Part shown: positions 43,962-54,863 of the stretch, in pieces
How the letters are laid out: the number at the start of each line of letters is the position of its first letter
Numbering within the stretch: position 1 is the first letter of the stretch
Assembly: GCA_032158125.1 (NCBI GenBank)
Contig: JASKOT010000003.1
Span: 806,001-870,000, forward strand
Direction of reading: 5' to 3'
Length of the DNA stretch: 64,000 nucleotides
DNA from: Papiliotrema nemorosa
Lineage: Eukaryota; Basidiomycota; Tremellomycetes; Tremellales; Rhynchogastremaceae
Position numbers and translations under genes: made by a program
The notes under the pieces: model-generated
Told to the model about the DNA's origin: nothing
Databases searched by the model: none
Seen by the model: only the letters and a program-made list of their open reading frames with translations

Positions 43962-46958
43962 ATGAACGCGGCTCAATTACTCGAAAACTCGCTTCAGGCA
44001 GGTGAGTCTGAGAGCTCACGATATCAACAAATCCACCTCGATCCCTCCTTTCTGTTTTGCCCGTGTCAGGACTAGAGCTGACTCGGATCCAAGATTCCAG
44101 TATCCGTGAGGCGGCCACGCAGCAATTGGAGGCCGCTGCTAGGGATAACTTTGTTAGTATACGTCGACGCCATCATCAATGCCAGAGCTGACATTCTCCC
44201 TTCCTTTAGCATGGATACCTGCACACTCTTGCTTCCGAACTCGGCAATGAATCGACCCCATCTCACATCAGGAGAGCTGCCGGTCTTGCTTTCAAAAACG
44301 CATTGGCTGCTAGAGTACGCTGAATGATGCTCCTCGGCCTTCCGCTTACATTCAGGATGAGGTGAATCAAGGAGCGTTGACCGAACGATACCTCGCTCTC
44401 CCAGACTCGGCCACAACACCCCTCAAACAAATTCTCCTCTCCACCCTTGGCTCGCCTCAACATGGCGCCGGAGCTGTCGCAGCACAGTGTGTATCCGCTG
44501 TGGCGGCCATCGAGCTGCCAGTCAACAGGTGGCCAGAGTTGATCGGGCTGTTGTTGGAATTTGTGCAGAATCAAGAGAATGTCGGACTGAGGATCAGCAC
44601 TCTCCAGGCTGTCGGTTACGTCTGCGAGGTTATTGTGAGTTCAGGAATTTTTGAATCTGCAATGTGCCGCGCTTACGCGTAGCGACCCGAGATATTGTCA
44701 GCTAGGTCGAACGAGATCCTCACGGCAGTTGTGCAAGGTGCAAGGAAGGAGGAAACGAGCATGGAAGTTCAATCTGCTGCAATCCATGCGTTGTACAACT
44801 CGCTCGAGTTCATCCGAGACAACTTTGAACGAGAGGCAGGTTCCTTTGCAGGTCGCTGTGCTGACCTCTAGGGCGAGCGAAACTACATCATGCAAGTAGT
44901 GTGCGAGGCCACCCAAAGCCCTTCCTCGGCTGTCCAGGTCGGCGCTTTCGAGTGCCTCGTCAGGATCATGGGACTATACTACGACAAGATGGAGTTCTAC
45001 ATGGAGCGAGCTCTATTTGGATTGACCGTCATGGGAATGAGGCATAGCGACGAGCCGGTCGTCTTGCAAGCTATCGAATTTTGGGCTACCGTCTGCGATG
45101 AGGAGGTTGATCTATCCGTTGAAGCGCAAGAGGTATGTTGTCCCGCATCTGCAATCGCGACATGCTTATTCCAGGCCGCTGCATACGGAGAGGAACCCGC
45201 TATGGAGTCCAAAGGATTCGCCAAGATGGCGCTGCGAGAAGTCCTCCCTGTCCTGCTCGAACTCTTGTCCCAACAAGAAGAGGACGAAGACGAAGACGAA
45301 TGGACAAAATCAATGGCCGCCGCATCGTGTATTGAATTGCTCGCCAAGAACGTCGGGGATTCAATTGTACAGCCAGTCGTGCCTTTCGTCGAGGCGGGCA
45401 TTCGTCAACCAGATTGGAGACATCGAGAAGCCGCCGTTATGGCTTTTGGTTCGATTCTCGATGGTCCAGAGCCCACTACTCTCGCGCCCCTCGTCACTCA
45501 GGCAATCGGTGCTTTGATCGGCATGATGTCGACCGACCCAAGTTTGCAGGTTCGGGACACTGTCGCATGGACCCTTAGTCGAATTGTCGAGATCATGCTT
45601 GACACAATCAACCCAAACACCCATCTTGACAACCTTGTCCAAGCACTGGTCCTGGGACTCCAAGCTTCACCGCGTATCGTGAACAGCTGTTGTTCGGCCC
45701 TGGGCAGCCTTGTCTCGCAGTTTGCTGCGACCGGTCAATACTCTGACGAGGGAATGGCTGAACAATCGCGAATGTCGCAATACTATCAGGGAGTCTTGCA
45801 AGCCTTGGTGCCCATCTCGGAACGACCCACCAACGAGAACAACAGTCGAAGTGCGGCATACCAGACTATTTCCGTCTACGTTGCTTCCGCCACCAGAGAT
45901 GTCGAGCCCATTGTGCAGGAGATCTTCATCACTCTTCTCGCTCGACAGGAGGCGCTCATGTCAATGCACTCTCAATTGGTCGGCATCGATGATCGAAACA
46001 ACTGGAACGACATGCAGATCAACATCTGTGCTGTTCTTCAAAGTGTAATTCACCGATCGCCTAGTATGGTCGCCCCACACGCCGATCGAATGATGACCAA
46101 CTTGCTTCAGCTCATCTCTTCTTCTGGCAAGCACTCTGGAGTTTTGGAAGATGCCTTTGCGACTGTCGGCGCCTTGGCAAGCGCTTTGGAGACTGGCTTC
46201 CAAAAGTACATGGAAGCATTTGCTCCCTTCCTCTTCTCAGGTCTACAATCCTTCGAGGACTGGCAAGTCGGCCAAGCAGCCGTGTATGTGGTCAGCGACA
46301 TTGCTCGAGCCGTTCAAGGCGGTATTGCGCAGTACTCGCAACAGATCATGCTCCACCTTATCGAAATTCTTCGAACGCCCGTGATCAACCGATCGGTCAA
46401 GCCGACCGCAATCAGTGCTATCGGTGAGATTGCTTTGGCAATCGGAGACGCATTTGTCCCTTTCTTGCCTACGACCATGGAGATTCTCAGTCAGGCGGGA
46501 TCTACCGCCGCTCAAGCGAACGATATTGCCATGATCGAGTTTGTCTGGACAATGCGAGAGGCTATTGTCGAGGCTTTCATTGGTATCATGAACGGTCTCC
46601 GAAGCAACCGTAAGTGAAAAACCAGATTGACAGTATGACGCTTACATCACAGCCGAGCCATTCAAACCATACGTCGCGGGTATCATGGGCTTCCTCCAAA
46701 GCTGCTTTGCCGATGAGGAGCGAACGGATGCATTCTCGACTTCGCTTCTCGGTCTGATCGGTGACTTTGCCGATACCTACAAGACGGACGCCAAGGACGA
46801 GCTCCTGCAAGACTGGGTTCAGTCTGCCATTGCTTACGGACGACAAAGAGGGTCCAGCAAGTCTGCTCGCCAGAACGCTTCTTACGCTGCCAAGGTGAGT
46901 TTGGACCCCCTCATGCCTCGGATACTCGGCTAATGTTCAGGCTCTCAGGAGCCTATAG
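43962..46958 (+). CDS. KAP95: Importin beta-1 (karyopherin Kap95)
   Basis: Nuclear import receptor that binds importin alpha and Ran-GTP. Nine exons: 43962-44001, 44070-44152, 44210-44314, 44356-44634, 44683-44835, 44872-45132, 45175-46609, 46653-46894 and 46941-46958, giving 871 residues, near the yeast length of 861. HEAT repeats fill the protein; the start (LLENSLQAGLELTRIQDSSI) and YIMQVVCEATQS, WKHREAAV-like RQPDWRHREAAVMAFGSIL, and QVRDTVAWTLSRI are typical importin beta signatures, with an acidic loop (EEDEDEDE) in the middle that contacts Ran. Intron 44836-44871 appears to use a GC donor. Intron 45133-45174 is 42 nt and stop-free. The last exon encodes only ALRSL. Confidence 0.94.
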
Positions 46959-47854
46959 AGGCTTTCTGACGCAGTTTCGTCCGCTCTCTCCCGTGGCATG
47001 CTCCTTCCCCACGTTTCCATTACGCTTTCATCGATTTCTCACGCATCTCTCGCTTCCCCCCGAACCATTTTTTGCATGCTTCCGGCCGCGCTCTGCTATC
47101 CAAGGATGGTATCCTCGTCGCCGACATCACGTATATTTCACTTTTGCATCGCTTCACGACCCAGCATGAGTTTTCCAACTTCACCCGACACTTGCTCCCT
47201 TTCGCCATATATTTTGTTGATGATCTCTCGTATTACACCGTACGAGGAGAGAAGAAGTCTAGATTGTAAGATATGGAGAATGATCTTCCTTTGGTCAATG
47301 GCCGCAATGAAAGCCAGTGCAAGCGGTCATAGAGGATATCAAAAGAGATAGAAGATTGGATGTAGACTATTCGTCACGTCCCAAGAATGTATGCCTTTTC
47401 CCATAAGTCAGACTCTGCTTCAATCAGTGTCTTGTGTTCATGCAGAACGTATATGCTTTTTCTGGAGAAGCGGATGAGAAAGAACTGGCTGGGGTACCTG
47501 TGGTCCTGGCGCGTTGATCTCTCGGCATTGAGGCAGAACGAAGCCTGCACGACCGTTGTCAAGGTATCATAGCAAGGCACGAGCAACCAGGGCAGAACCT
47601 TCACGCAATCGCCAAGTAACCTCACCGAGTTGTTCTGATCCTCAAGGAGATTGCATGGGAATTGAGTAATCTCGGGTAGATTCGATTATGATACAAACTG
47701 ATCGAAAGTGATCCATTTTGATGCGACTTGGGTCATTCTGATCCATGTTAGTTCTAATTCGTCCACTTTCACCGACAAACACTCATCACCGACTACCCTA
47801 GTCGACCCTCGACGATTCTCTTTCATTTTCGGCCAACTTGTACGAGATTTCGAA
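46959..47854. other. Intergenic region downstream of KAP95
   Basis: No gene that I can support. Short frames such as the one at 46998-47351 lack domain signal and codon bias. Confidence 0.45.
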
Positions 47855-48499
47855 ATGCCCCCACGAATCGCCGATTCGCCTTCTCCTTCTACCGACTCGC
47901 CGATTTCTATAGCGCCTTCCGACTCGATCGCAAATATCACGACGAAATCGTCCCGAGCCAAAGCATCCCACAAACCATCACTTGACTCGAAGAGAGGGAA
48001 GGTCGATTCAAAGCGACGATTCGGAGACGGCGAAGTTGGCTCGAATGTAGAAGACGAGGTGAAACCTCACATCAGCCACACATCAACCAAAAGACCGAAA
48101 ATGGATTCTCCTGCCACAAAGGGGAAGAAGGGGGAGACTGCATCGGGCAAAGCGGGACAGCAAAACGAAGACGATGGCGACAACAACAACGATAGCGAGG
48201 ATGGTCCGAGAGGTGCCCCTATCTCGCCGAGTAAAGCCCGTCTGAGCGCTCGTGCCAAACATGCCATAGCTGCGGAAATAGTCAGAAAGGGCGTGGCGGC
48301 GCTGGATGTAGCCGATGTCGCTCGACAGGTCAGCGTCTCATTCTACTTGTCCTTTCTTCATCGATGTGGCTGCGGTTGAAGGTGAGAGGTGAGCTGACGA
48401 CAGACTGGCTTGACCGTCACTCAGGTCAGGTCTCAGATTTGCGATAATAGGATGAACCTCCGACGACAGTTGATGCAGTCCATCCAGGGTATCCAATAA
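47855..48499 (+). CDS. Small basic, nuclear-type protein of unknown function
   Basis: Two exons, 47855-48328 and 48404-48499 (75-nt intron), give 189 residues starting MPPRIADSPSP. The first 120 residues are disordered, Ser/Lys-rich with bipartite basic clusters (KRGKVDSKRR, KRPKMDSPATKGKK) and an acidic run (EDDGDNNNDSEDG). The C-terminal 65 residues look folded and helical: RLSARAKHAIAAEIVRKGVA, then LDVADVARQ joined over the intron to TGLTVTQVRSQICDNRMNLR, a pattern like a small helix-turn-helix. A DNA-binding role is only an inference from that pattern. I do not recognise the family. Confidence 0.6.
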
Positions 48500-48726
48500 A
48501 GAGCGGTGGGAGTGGTTAGTAAGAAATGTGTTCCCTGTATCTAGCTTCGAGTTAGAATATCAACGTGGATGAATGACTTTGGCAACTGGCTCGACGGAGG
48601 AGACGTCCTATCCCATACTTCATTGGGGTCCGGGTCGGTGGATTTTGTCTGTATGCGATGGATGTAGATTCATGTCAAGACGGTATCGTTCGACCACAAC
48701 ATCTTCATCACAACAACGTGCCCCGT

Positions 48727-49752
48727 CTAATCGGCTTCTTCGTCGGAATCGTCTTTGCCTTGATCACCTTTGGTCGATTCGATCAGTCCACCAGTTTTCG
48801 GTTGACCTCGTCGTCTACCGTCAGCTAAGCATTTCTGTGTTTATATGTCGGCGCACCGCTTAACATCCCACTACACATGAGCGTGAATCTTGCAAGCGTC
48901 GTAAAGGACTCACATTGTGTACTCGGGCAAAGTTGACTTCCATCACTGTCACTTGTTCTCTGAGCCATTCCAAATCTTCAATAGTCTCCTCTAGACTCTT
49001 CTTCGCTCCGTCCAGTTTCGCCTGTAACAGATCTATAGCTTCTTGCAGGGGATACAACAACATTGTGTTGGCCTATCACCATCAGTATCTCCCAATCCAC
49101 ATGCACGTAGGGATAGAAATTGTCTGGTGGAAATTCCACTTACACCTAACCACAATCCAACTTCTCCAGTCTCTTCCACCTCTGCCTCGGCGTACAACGT
49201 ATCATTGAGCTCGAAGAGACTCTTCAATTTATCTTCCTTTGCTTCGCCTTCTTCCTCGTCTAGATCATCCAAGTCTTCATCTTCGTCCTCGTCCGCGTCG
49301 TCGTCGCCCACATCTTTGGGCTCCTCGATACCTTGCGCCTTGTTCCTACGTATTTGGAGATACTTGACAACTGAGAGGGTTTGATCTATGTCGGGTATCT
49401 TGGTATTCAAGGCTTTTCGACGTTGTTGGAGGGATAACTCCATATACCTGTATTTCCTGCATGATCAGTACTCGTCAATCTCCCAGAGGAATATAATCAG
49501 GGCAAGAAGTCGATCGAGATACGCACGCGGATGTCTCTTGGAAGGTCTTCATGACACCCTCGATCTCTGCGTTCTTCCCTCCTACATACTCTTCGACGTC
49601 GGCCTAAGATCAGCACCAGCGTTGATACAGGCTACCATGCGGTGAGGTCAAGGGTTGATTCAAATACGCACCACGAAGGGAGCTCGAGGGATCCCTCGAG
49701 GGTTCGTCTCCATCTGAGGCTTCGAAGACCCCGCTTGTGATGTCGTCGCCAT
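48727..49752 (-). CDS. PAC10: Prefoldin subunit 3 (Pac10/VBP1)
   Basis: Alpha-type subunit of the prefoldin hexamer, which hands nascent actin and tubulin to the CCT chaperonin. Six exons: 49752-49672, 49603-49527, 49456-49144, 49072-48914, 48870-48857 (14 nt) and 48814-48727, giving 243 residues. Conserved blocks are NPRGIPRAPFVADVEEYVGG, then YRYMELSLQQRRKALNTKIP on the first coiled-coil helix, LFELNDTLYAEAEVE with the beta-hairpin region GEVGLWLGANTMLLYPLQEA, and a second helix LDGAKKSLEETIEDLEWLRE. The 14-nt exon encodes WDVKR, the conserved end of the coiled coil. An acidic insert (DDDADEDEDEDLDD) lies in the first helix, which is unusual for the family. Confidence 0.93.
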
Positions 49753-49973
49753 TCTGATTACTTGTCTCGGGAGAAATGAAGTGTCGTTGGAGAGGTTGAT
49801 GTGGAAAGTCGCAGAGGTTACGGTGACTTTTGTCGAGTTCGAGTTTCATCTTGGGTTGAATGTGGCACCGCCCTTTACCCTGATTCCTGGGACAAGGGCT
49901 CTTGTACTGAATAATGTAGCTTTTACTGTCAAAGTGATACATATTCGGGGGATTTTCAAGTTTTCTAGCGCAA

Positions 49974-51020
49974 TTACAATAGTCCCAGCTGAGGAAGCAG
50001 GATTGAAAGCATACCAAGAGCTGGGGACGCGAGGGTGAAACCAGCACTGCGATCAGCGATTAAACTCACTAGTCTGGACGAGTACAACTTACCCGCCAGA
50101 TGCCGACGCGCTGGGCGCATTTCCAGAAGCACTAGTCGAGCCAGGGATGGAGCCGGATGAGGCGGTAGCACTGCCACTACTGGCAGCGACTCCTGATGGG
50201 GACCCGCCCGAAGGTGTTCCTCCAGATACCGGAGTTCCAGCTTGACCTCCACTCCCACTACCAGAGGGTGTACCACCCGTCGTCCTGCCAGATCAGCTTT
50301 TTCAAAATGGGGAGAGAAGCTAGACTGACGAATTGGGACTGCTTCCTCCCGCTGGATTACCCATGGCGAGAGCTTTGAAGGCGTCAAAAGTCTTGTCCCC
50401 CGTGTTCGCCGCATTGATCCTGCGCATCAGGACCTTGAGCCCCGACTAGACCGACGTTACACCGACTCACGCCATGACCATTCCCGCTTGACAATGTCCA
50501 GATTGGGCACAGTAGACCCAGATTGGTTTTGTCGAGTTGACCATGATCGCAAACTCCCTCATCAGCCTTCGGATCGCAATGGTACAGTACTTACTGTAGT
50601 GGCGGTACCTTGAGGCCGGAAGCCTGACTTGAAGCCAGAGTTCGTACAAGGGTTGGCAAAGGTGGACTGAGTGACCGTATGATTCCCACCGACAAACTCG
50701 AAGCTGATATTGTCAGCATGTACTTTCATAGACCTTAGGAGAAAGGCATCTCAAAGCCGTAAAGCTCTGGAATGGATGGCATCCCCAGACGGCCCCGTGC
50801 CTCCGGGGGTGATGAAGATCGATGGAAGCTTACTTGACAATGTCACCCAGCTGGGCTTTAATGTTGCTAGGCTCGTAGACCTCAGACTCAGTGATGCACC
50901 CAACACCCTGGCCATAATTCAACTCACTCTCTGTCCTCCTGCGCCAACTTGGACGGTCAACGTTGCCCCCATTGTCGAACCGATCATGCAGGCCGCCCCA
51001 AGGAGAAGAGTGTATAGCAT
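49974..51020 (-). CDS. GPI-anchored cupredoxin-fold cell-surface protein
   Basis: Predicted secreted, GPI-anchored protein of the fungal extracellular cupredoxin family. Seven exons: 51020-50928, 50880-50834, 50703-50595, 50553-50471, 50419-50330, 50284-50093 and 50046-49974, giving 228 residues. A signal peptide (MLYTLLLGAACMIGSTMGAT) precedes the plastocyanin-like domain: VQVGAGGQRVYEPSNIKAQL, GDIVNFEFVGGNHTVTQSTF, PIWVYCAQSGHC and MVMAIN, where the His, Cys, His and Met could bind copper. A Ser/Gly/Thr-rich stalk of about 70 residues follows, then a hydrophobic C-terminus (LGMLSILLPQLGLL) that fits a GPI signal. Intron 50704-50833 is 130 nt, long for this region. Whether copper is bound is not known. 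Confidence 0.88.
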
Positions 51021-51602
51021 CGTTCAGGCAGATAATGTTTGGTCCGTGTTGCTGCTGAGGGAACTGAGTCTCGTGGACTGTGATGAATATGCTAAAAGGG
51101 CTCAGTCAGAAAAGTGTTCATGGGTCGGTGGAGCGAGCCGGGTATTTGACAGTTTATATCTCTGAAAAGGCCTCCTAGGCATGCATCCCCTCCCTTAGTC
51201 GTCAAGTTGATATCGCTCGGTAACTCGTCGCGGCGGAGAGTCTTCGTGGCTCGGCAAGGATATCAGTGAGACGCCATCTAGATCGGTTGTCAAGGTCACC
51301 CAGCCTGACCAAACCCCGAAACGCCAACTTACAGAACATCCGCGGAGCGCCCGATCGTATGTCGAACAATTGACAAGCATCAGTCAAATGCACTAGGCTA
51401 TATCGAGGAAGCACAATGTCCATGTCCAAGACGATACGGAACCACAAAATGACAGGCGATTTATAAAGAAGTATCCGACCACATCCCCCGATCCCCTCAT
51501 CCGCTCAGTGCCGTGTACAAGGCAATCTCACACAATCTATGAATCCTCAGAATCCAGCAAAGAGAACACTACGCAAAGGAGACGCCCAGCAAATGGACAC
51601 CA
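51021..51602. other. Intergenic region between two minus-strand genes
   Basis: Promoter of the cupredoxin gene and 3' flank of the Ser/Thr-rich gene; no coding frame I can support. Confidence 0.45.
51153..51158 (-). promoter_or_regulatory. TATA-like box upstream of the cupredoxin gene
   Basis: TATAAA on the minus strand, about 133 bp before the ATG at 51020; motif and distance only. Confidence 0.35.
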
Positions 51603-52931
51603 CTAAGCGTTGGTAATTTTAAGTCCGGGTCCAGATCCGGCAGTAGCCGCACCGGGCGCTATACTGCCTTCACTGCCCGAACGAGAATGTCGAGTGGTGG
51701 TTTGTTGGCCATTGTGATCGTTGTATACATACGCGTTGTCTTCCTCGTAGGTGAATTGACTGGCGTCTCGCGGATCAAAGTAGTATCCGTTGGGTCCGGG
51801 AACTGAAGTTCGAGAAATGGCATTGTATCCACCTTGTTGAGGTGGATATTGGTGCTCCGCTACCTCTTCGTATCCCTCGTGATGTGGGTACGTGTTTTGC
51901 TGGCCATAAGAAGCCTGAGCAGCTTGAGCACCGAATCCTGCCATTCCTGCCGCGGTAGCAACCGACGATCGGTCTCCCGATTGCCGATATTGAGACATAT
52001 CGGTAGCATAATGGTCATAACCTCCAGAGGGGTCTTCGTAGTCGTGGTACCCGGCAGCAGTCTGTTCCGGTTGCCCATGAATGTCGGTAGCGGCGTAAAA
52101 ATTGCCGTGATGGGCGCCAGCGGCTTTTTCATCCTCATCGTCGTCGTAGTTTGTTCGAGAGTGATGCGCACTGGCCGCAGCGGCAGCAGCTGCAGCAGCG
52201 ACGTCTCGGTCAAGTCGCTGCCTCCTCCTTCGCTTGAGCATAAAGAAGATGAATGCAAGGAGCCCAGTGGTAACGGCGAGACCGACAACGACGAATGTAC
52301 CAGCGACGGCGCCAGTGTTGTCGAAGAAACTAGATGACCCGTTCCTGCCAGACGCCGAATCGTTTCCAGCAGTAGGGTTGTGGATAACCTGAGTCACAGT
52401 CCAGACTTGACCGGCTTGATCGGTACTGGTGGAGATTCGCGTGATCTGCGAAGGGATAGTCGTGACTACGCGACCGCTTGCATCGGTCGTAGTAGTGGCT
52501 TCGATGGCTGAAGTGAGATCAGTCGAAGACGCTGCAGATGACGCGGCCACCGAAGAGGCCGCATTTGACGCCGCTGAACTCGCGACAGCGGATGATTGAG
52601 CCTGCGATGTTGGAGCAGCAGAACTTTGTTCGGCTTGGGACGAAGGCTGCGAGGTGGGCGCGGCGCTTTGACTAGCGCTGGGTTCGGATGTAGGTTGAGC
52701 GCTAGAAGTGGGCTGGGCAGAGGAAGGTGGGGAAGCCGAGGATTGAGGAGCTTCGGACGATTGAGGCGGCTGAGAAGTTGGTGCAGCAGAAGATTGGGGA
52801 GGGTTGGAGGTCGGTGCGGCCGACGAGGGCTCCTGGGTTGGCGAGGCACTCGATGGCGCGGGTTGTTCGGTCGTGACCGCGGACTCTTCAACGGCTGTAG
52901 TGATATCCAAGTCGTCGAGTGCAGAGGACAT
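51603..52931 (-). CDS. Ser/Thr-rich single-pass membrane protein (Mid2/Wsc-like layout)
   Basis: Intronless frame of 442 residues starting MSSALDDLDITTA. The first 145 residues are a Ser/Pro/Ala/Gln-rich mucin-like region with repeated SSAxPTSQPxxS units, probably heavily O-mannosylated. After a short Thr-rich stretch and VVTTIPSQITRIS comes one transmembrane helix, GTFVVVGLAVTTGLLAFIFF, immediately followed by a stop-transfer run MLKRRRRQRLDRD. The cytosolic tail has a poly-Ala tract and is Tyr/Gly/His-rich. This is the layout of fungal cell-wall stress sensors and of many fungal SKG6/Axl2-like proteins. No cleavable signal peptide is visible, so either the TM directs insertion or an upstream exon is missed. 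Function is inferred. Confidence 0.75.
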   Translation of the reverse strand: MSSALDDLDITTAVEESAVTTEQPAPSSASPTQEPSSAAPTSNPPQSSAAPTSQPPQSSEAPQSSASPPSSAQPTSSAQPTSEPSASQSAAPTSQPSSQAEQSSAAPTSQAQSSAVASSAASNAASSVAASSAASSTDLTSAIEATTTTDASGRVVTTIPSQITRISTSTDQAGQVWTVTQVIHNPTAGNDSASGRNGSSSFFDNTGAVAGTFVVVGLAVTTGLLAFIFFMLKRRRRQRLDRDVAAAAAAAAASAHHSRTNYDDDEDEKAAGAHHGNFYAATDIHGQPEQTAAGYHDYEDPSGGYDHYATDMSQYRQSGDRSSVATAAGMAGFGAQAAQASYGQQNTYPHHEGYEEVAEHQYPPQQGGYNAISRTSVPGPNGYYFDPRDASQFTYEEDNAYVYNDHNGQQTTTRHSRSGSEGSIAPGAATAGSGPGLKITNA

Positions 52932-54015
52932 GGCCAAGGGAGTGGAATCGAGGGATCACGAGGGTTGTATGAGTGAAAAGGGGTCGAAATATATCGAGGT
53001 GGGGAAGACGCGTTGGGCAAAGGTATGCAGAAAAGCAAGAGAGAAAGAAGAGTATGATCAGCGACAATATTCCCAAGACCAGCTCGAGGATGACGCAGAG
53101 TGTGAAGGAGGGAGTACGAAGGGTTGAGTATCGAATGTACGACGAGAGACAAAGGATCGACCGTGAGAGGGTGAGGCGAAGGCGTCAAGCCTATCTCACG
53201 CCACGCGACGATAAAGAGTCAAGGAGAGGCCGAAGAGTAGAGAGAGGTGATCTCCCCAGCTGTCAACGGGGAAGGATGATGAGGATGGGTCAAGAGATTG
53301 TAGAGGGATATGCCAAGGTTAGGTGAAGACGCGTTGAAAGGGATTAGGGAACGACCCGGTTGAGTTTACTGGGCAGGAAAATAAACATACCGCTCATTTT
53401 TGTGTCCTCTTGGTGACTATCCTTCTAAGATATCGTCCTGTAGACCTTGACCCAAGTTGTGTATGTCGATCAGGGTGACAGGGAATGTAGTAATGAGCGT
53501 GAAGATGGAGGTCGATATGGATGATATGGATGAGGGAGCGAGTGATGACTGAGGCGTCAATCAGACAAAGGGAGGGCAAGCCCGAAGAAGGGGGGTCGTC
53601 TCGACTCCGTGTTGTTTCGGAAATCCCAATTGTCCTTCACTCCACGGGGCGACGGTCGTTCAACAAAGCCTCTGAGCAGATGTGACTGTGACAAGAGGGT
53701 AGATATCAAGTTGAGAGCTATGTTGGATGCATGTACTTGGTTCCTCATTTCCCATGAGCCCGGGGGAGGTTTTGTTTTTGTTTCCAATGGGTTAACCCGC
53801 CCAATCGACCACACAAAATTGCCGAAAAGGGGAAGAACAAGCATCAAACCTTGACTCTGCTTCAGCCAGGCACTGCAAAAAAGTAGAGTGGCGGCACTCG
53901 CCGCTTCCAGCTCTCCTCATGACGTTGCCTTTTCGGCTTGAGATTGCAGGCAAGGGATATCTCGATACACTTGCACAATACAGCTAGACTCGACCGTTCC
54001 GTTTATTTCAACAAC
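52932..54015. other. Divergent intergenic region, 1.1 kb
   Basis: The left third is strongly purine-rich on the plus strand (CT-rich when read on the minus strand), consistent with the long 5' leader of the Ser/Thr-rich gene. No coding frame I can support. Confidence 0.5.
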
Positions 54016-54863
54016 ATGCCTGGCACACAGTCCGCGAATTCAGTGACAGAAGTCGCGAAGGAGGAGGTCCAAGACCTGGTCCAGGAGGACGGTTCGTCCA
54101 CCCCTGCGAACAATATTGCAACCGCTTACTCTTGACAGCCGACTCGACAGACTCTAACATGCGATACGGTGGGTTGCCCGACAGAGCTACAAGAATCTAT
54201 GCTTATGCCAAGCCGCATACCTTCGACGTGTGAGGGATATAGTTCGAGCTGGATCTAGATATACAGCCTACAGCAGGTTTACCTCCCCGCCAGTCAGTGT
54301 TACGCTGATTAGCAGCAAGCGATGTCGGAGAAGCTTTCCGACCTGTAGTTCCTCCATGGGTCGGCAAGTTGTTTTCACGGCGCATGATGAAATGCTGAGG
54401 ATAGTCACTGCCGCCTACGGTATCTCATGGACCTACCTGATCGGTGATGTCGGTTTCACGACTTACAAGTCTTCTCAACAAGGTCCTACACCTTTGGAAG
54501 CGGCACATATGTCCGAGCCTACTCGATTAGGTCTGGTCACTGTGAAACGAGCCGTATTCCAGGGCGTGGCCAGTATGGCTTTACCGGCATTCACCATTCA
54601 CTCGGCTGTCAAATATGCAGGAAGGCAATTTGCGACTGCCAAGAATCCCGCACTGAAAAGATGGGGACCTACAACGGTCGGAATAGGTATCGTCCCCTTC
54701 CTCCCGTACCTCTTTGATGAGCCGGTGAGTCACGATATGAAAGTCCGCAGGAGAGGGGCTGATCGTATAGGTTGAGCATGTCGTAGATATGACGTTCGAC
54801 AAGATCGAATCGACATGGTTTAGAAATGGAGGAATCACACCTCCAGGCAAGAAAGAACTTTAG
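54016..54863 (+). CDS. MTFP1/MTP18-like mitochondrial inner-membrane protein
   Basis: Homologue of mitochondrial fission process protein 1. Six exons: 54016-54091, 54139-54168, 54213-54276, 54320-54370, 54400-54724 and 54771-54863, giving 212 residues. I chose junctions that rebuild the family core: MRYAAYLRRVRDIVRAGSRY, then TAYSSDVGEAFRPVVPPWVG and IVTAAYGISWTYLIGDVGF. The second half has hydrophobic helices (RAVFQGVASMALPAFTIHS, WGPTTVGIGIVPFLPYLFDE) and ends VEHVVDMTFDK, as in the animal proteins. The N-terminal 35 residues are polar and not conserved. The intron at 54371 is only 29 nt (32 nt with the alternative donor at 54368), so this junction carries three bases of doubt. Confidence 0.83.

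Noticed and set aside
54169..54276. 29-nt intron at 54233 giving FDVYTAYSS in the MTFP1-like gene
   Set aside because: Splicing 54169-54212 instead keeps AAYLRRVRDIVRAGSRY, which matches the family; the other choice deletes it.
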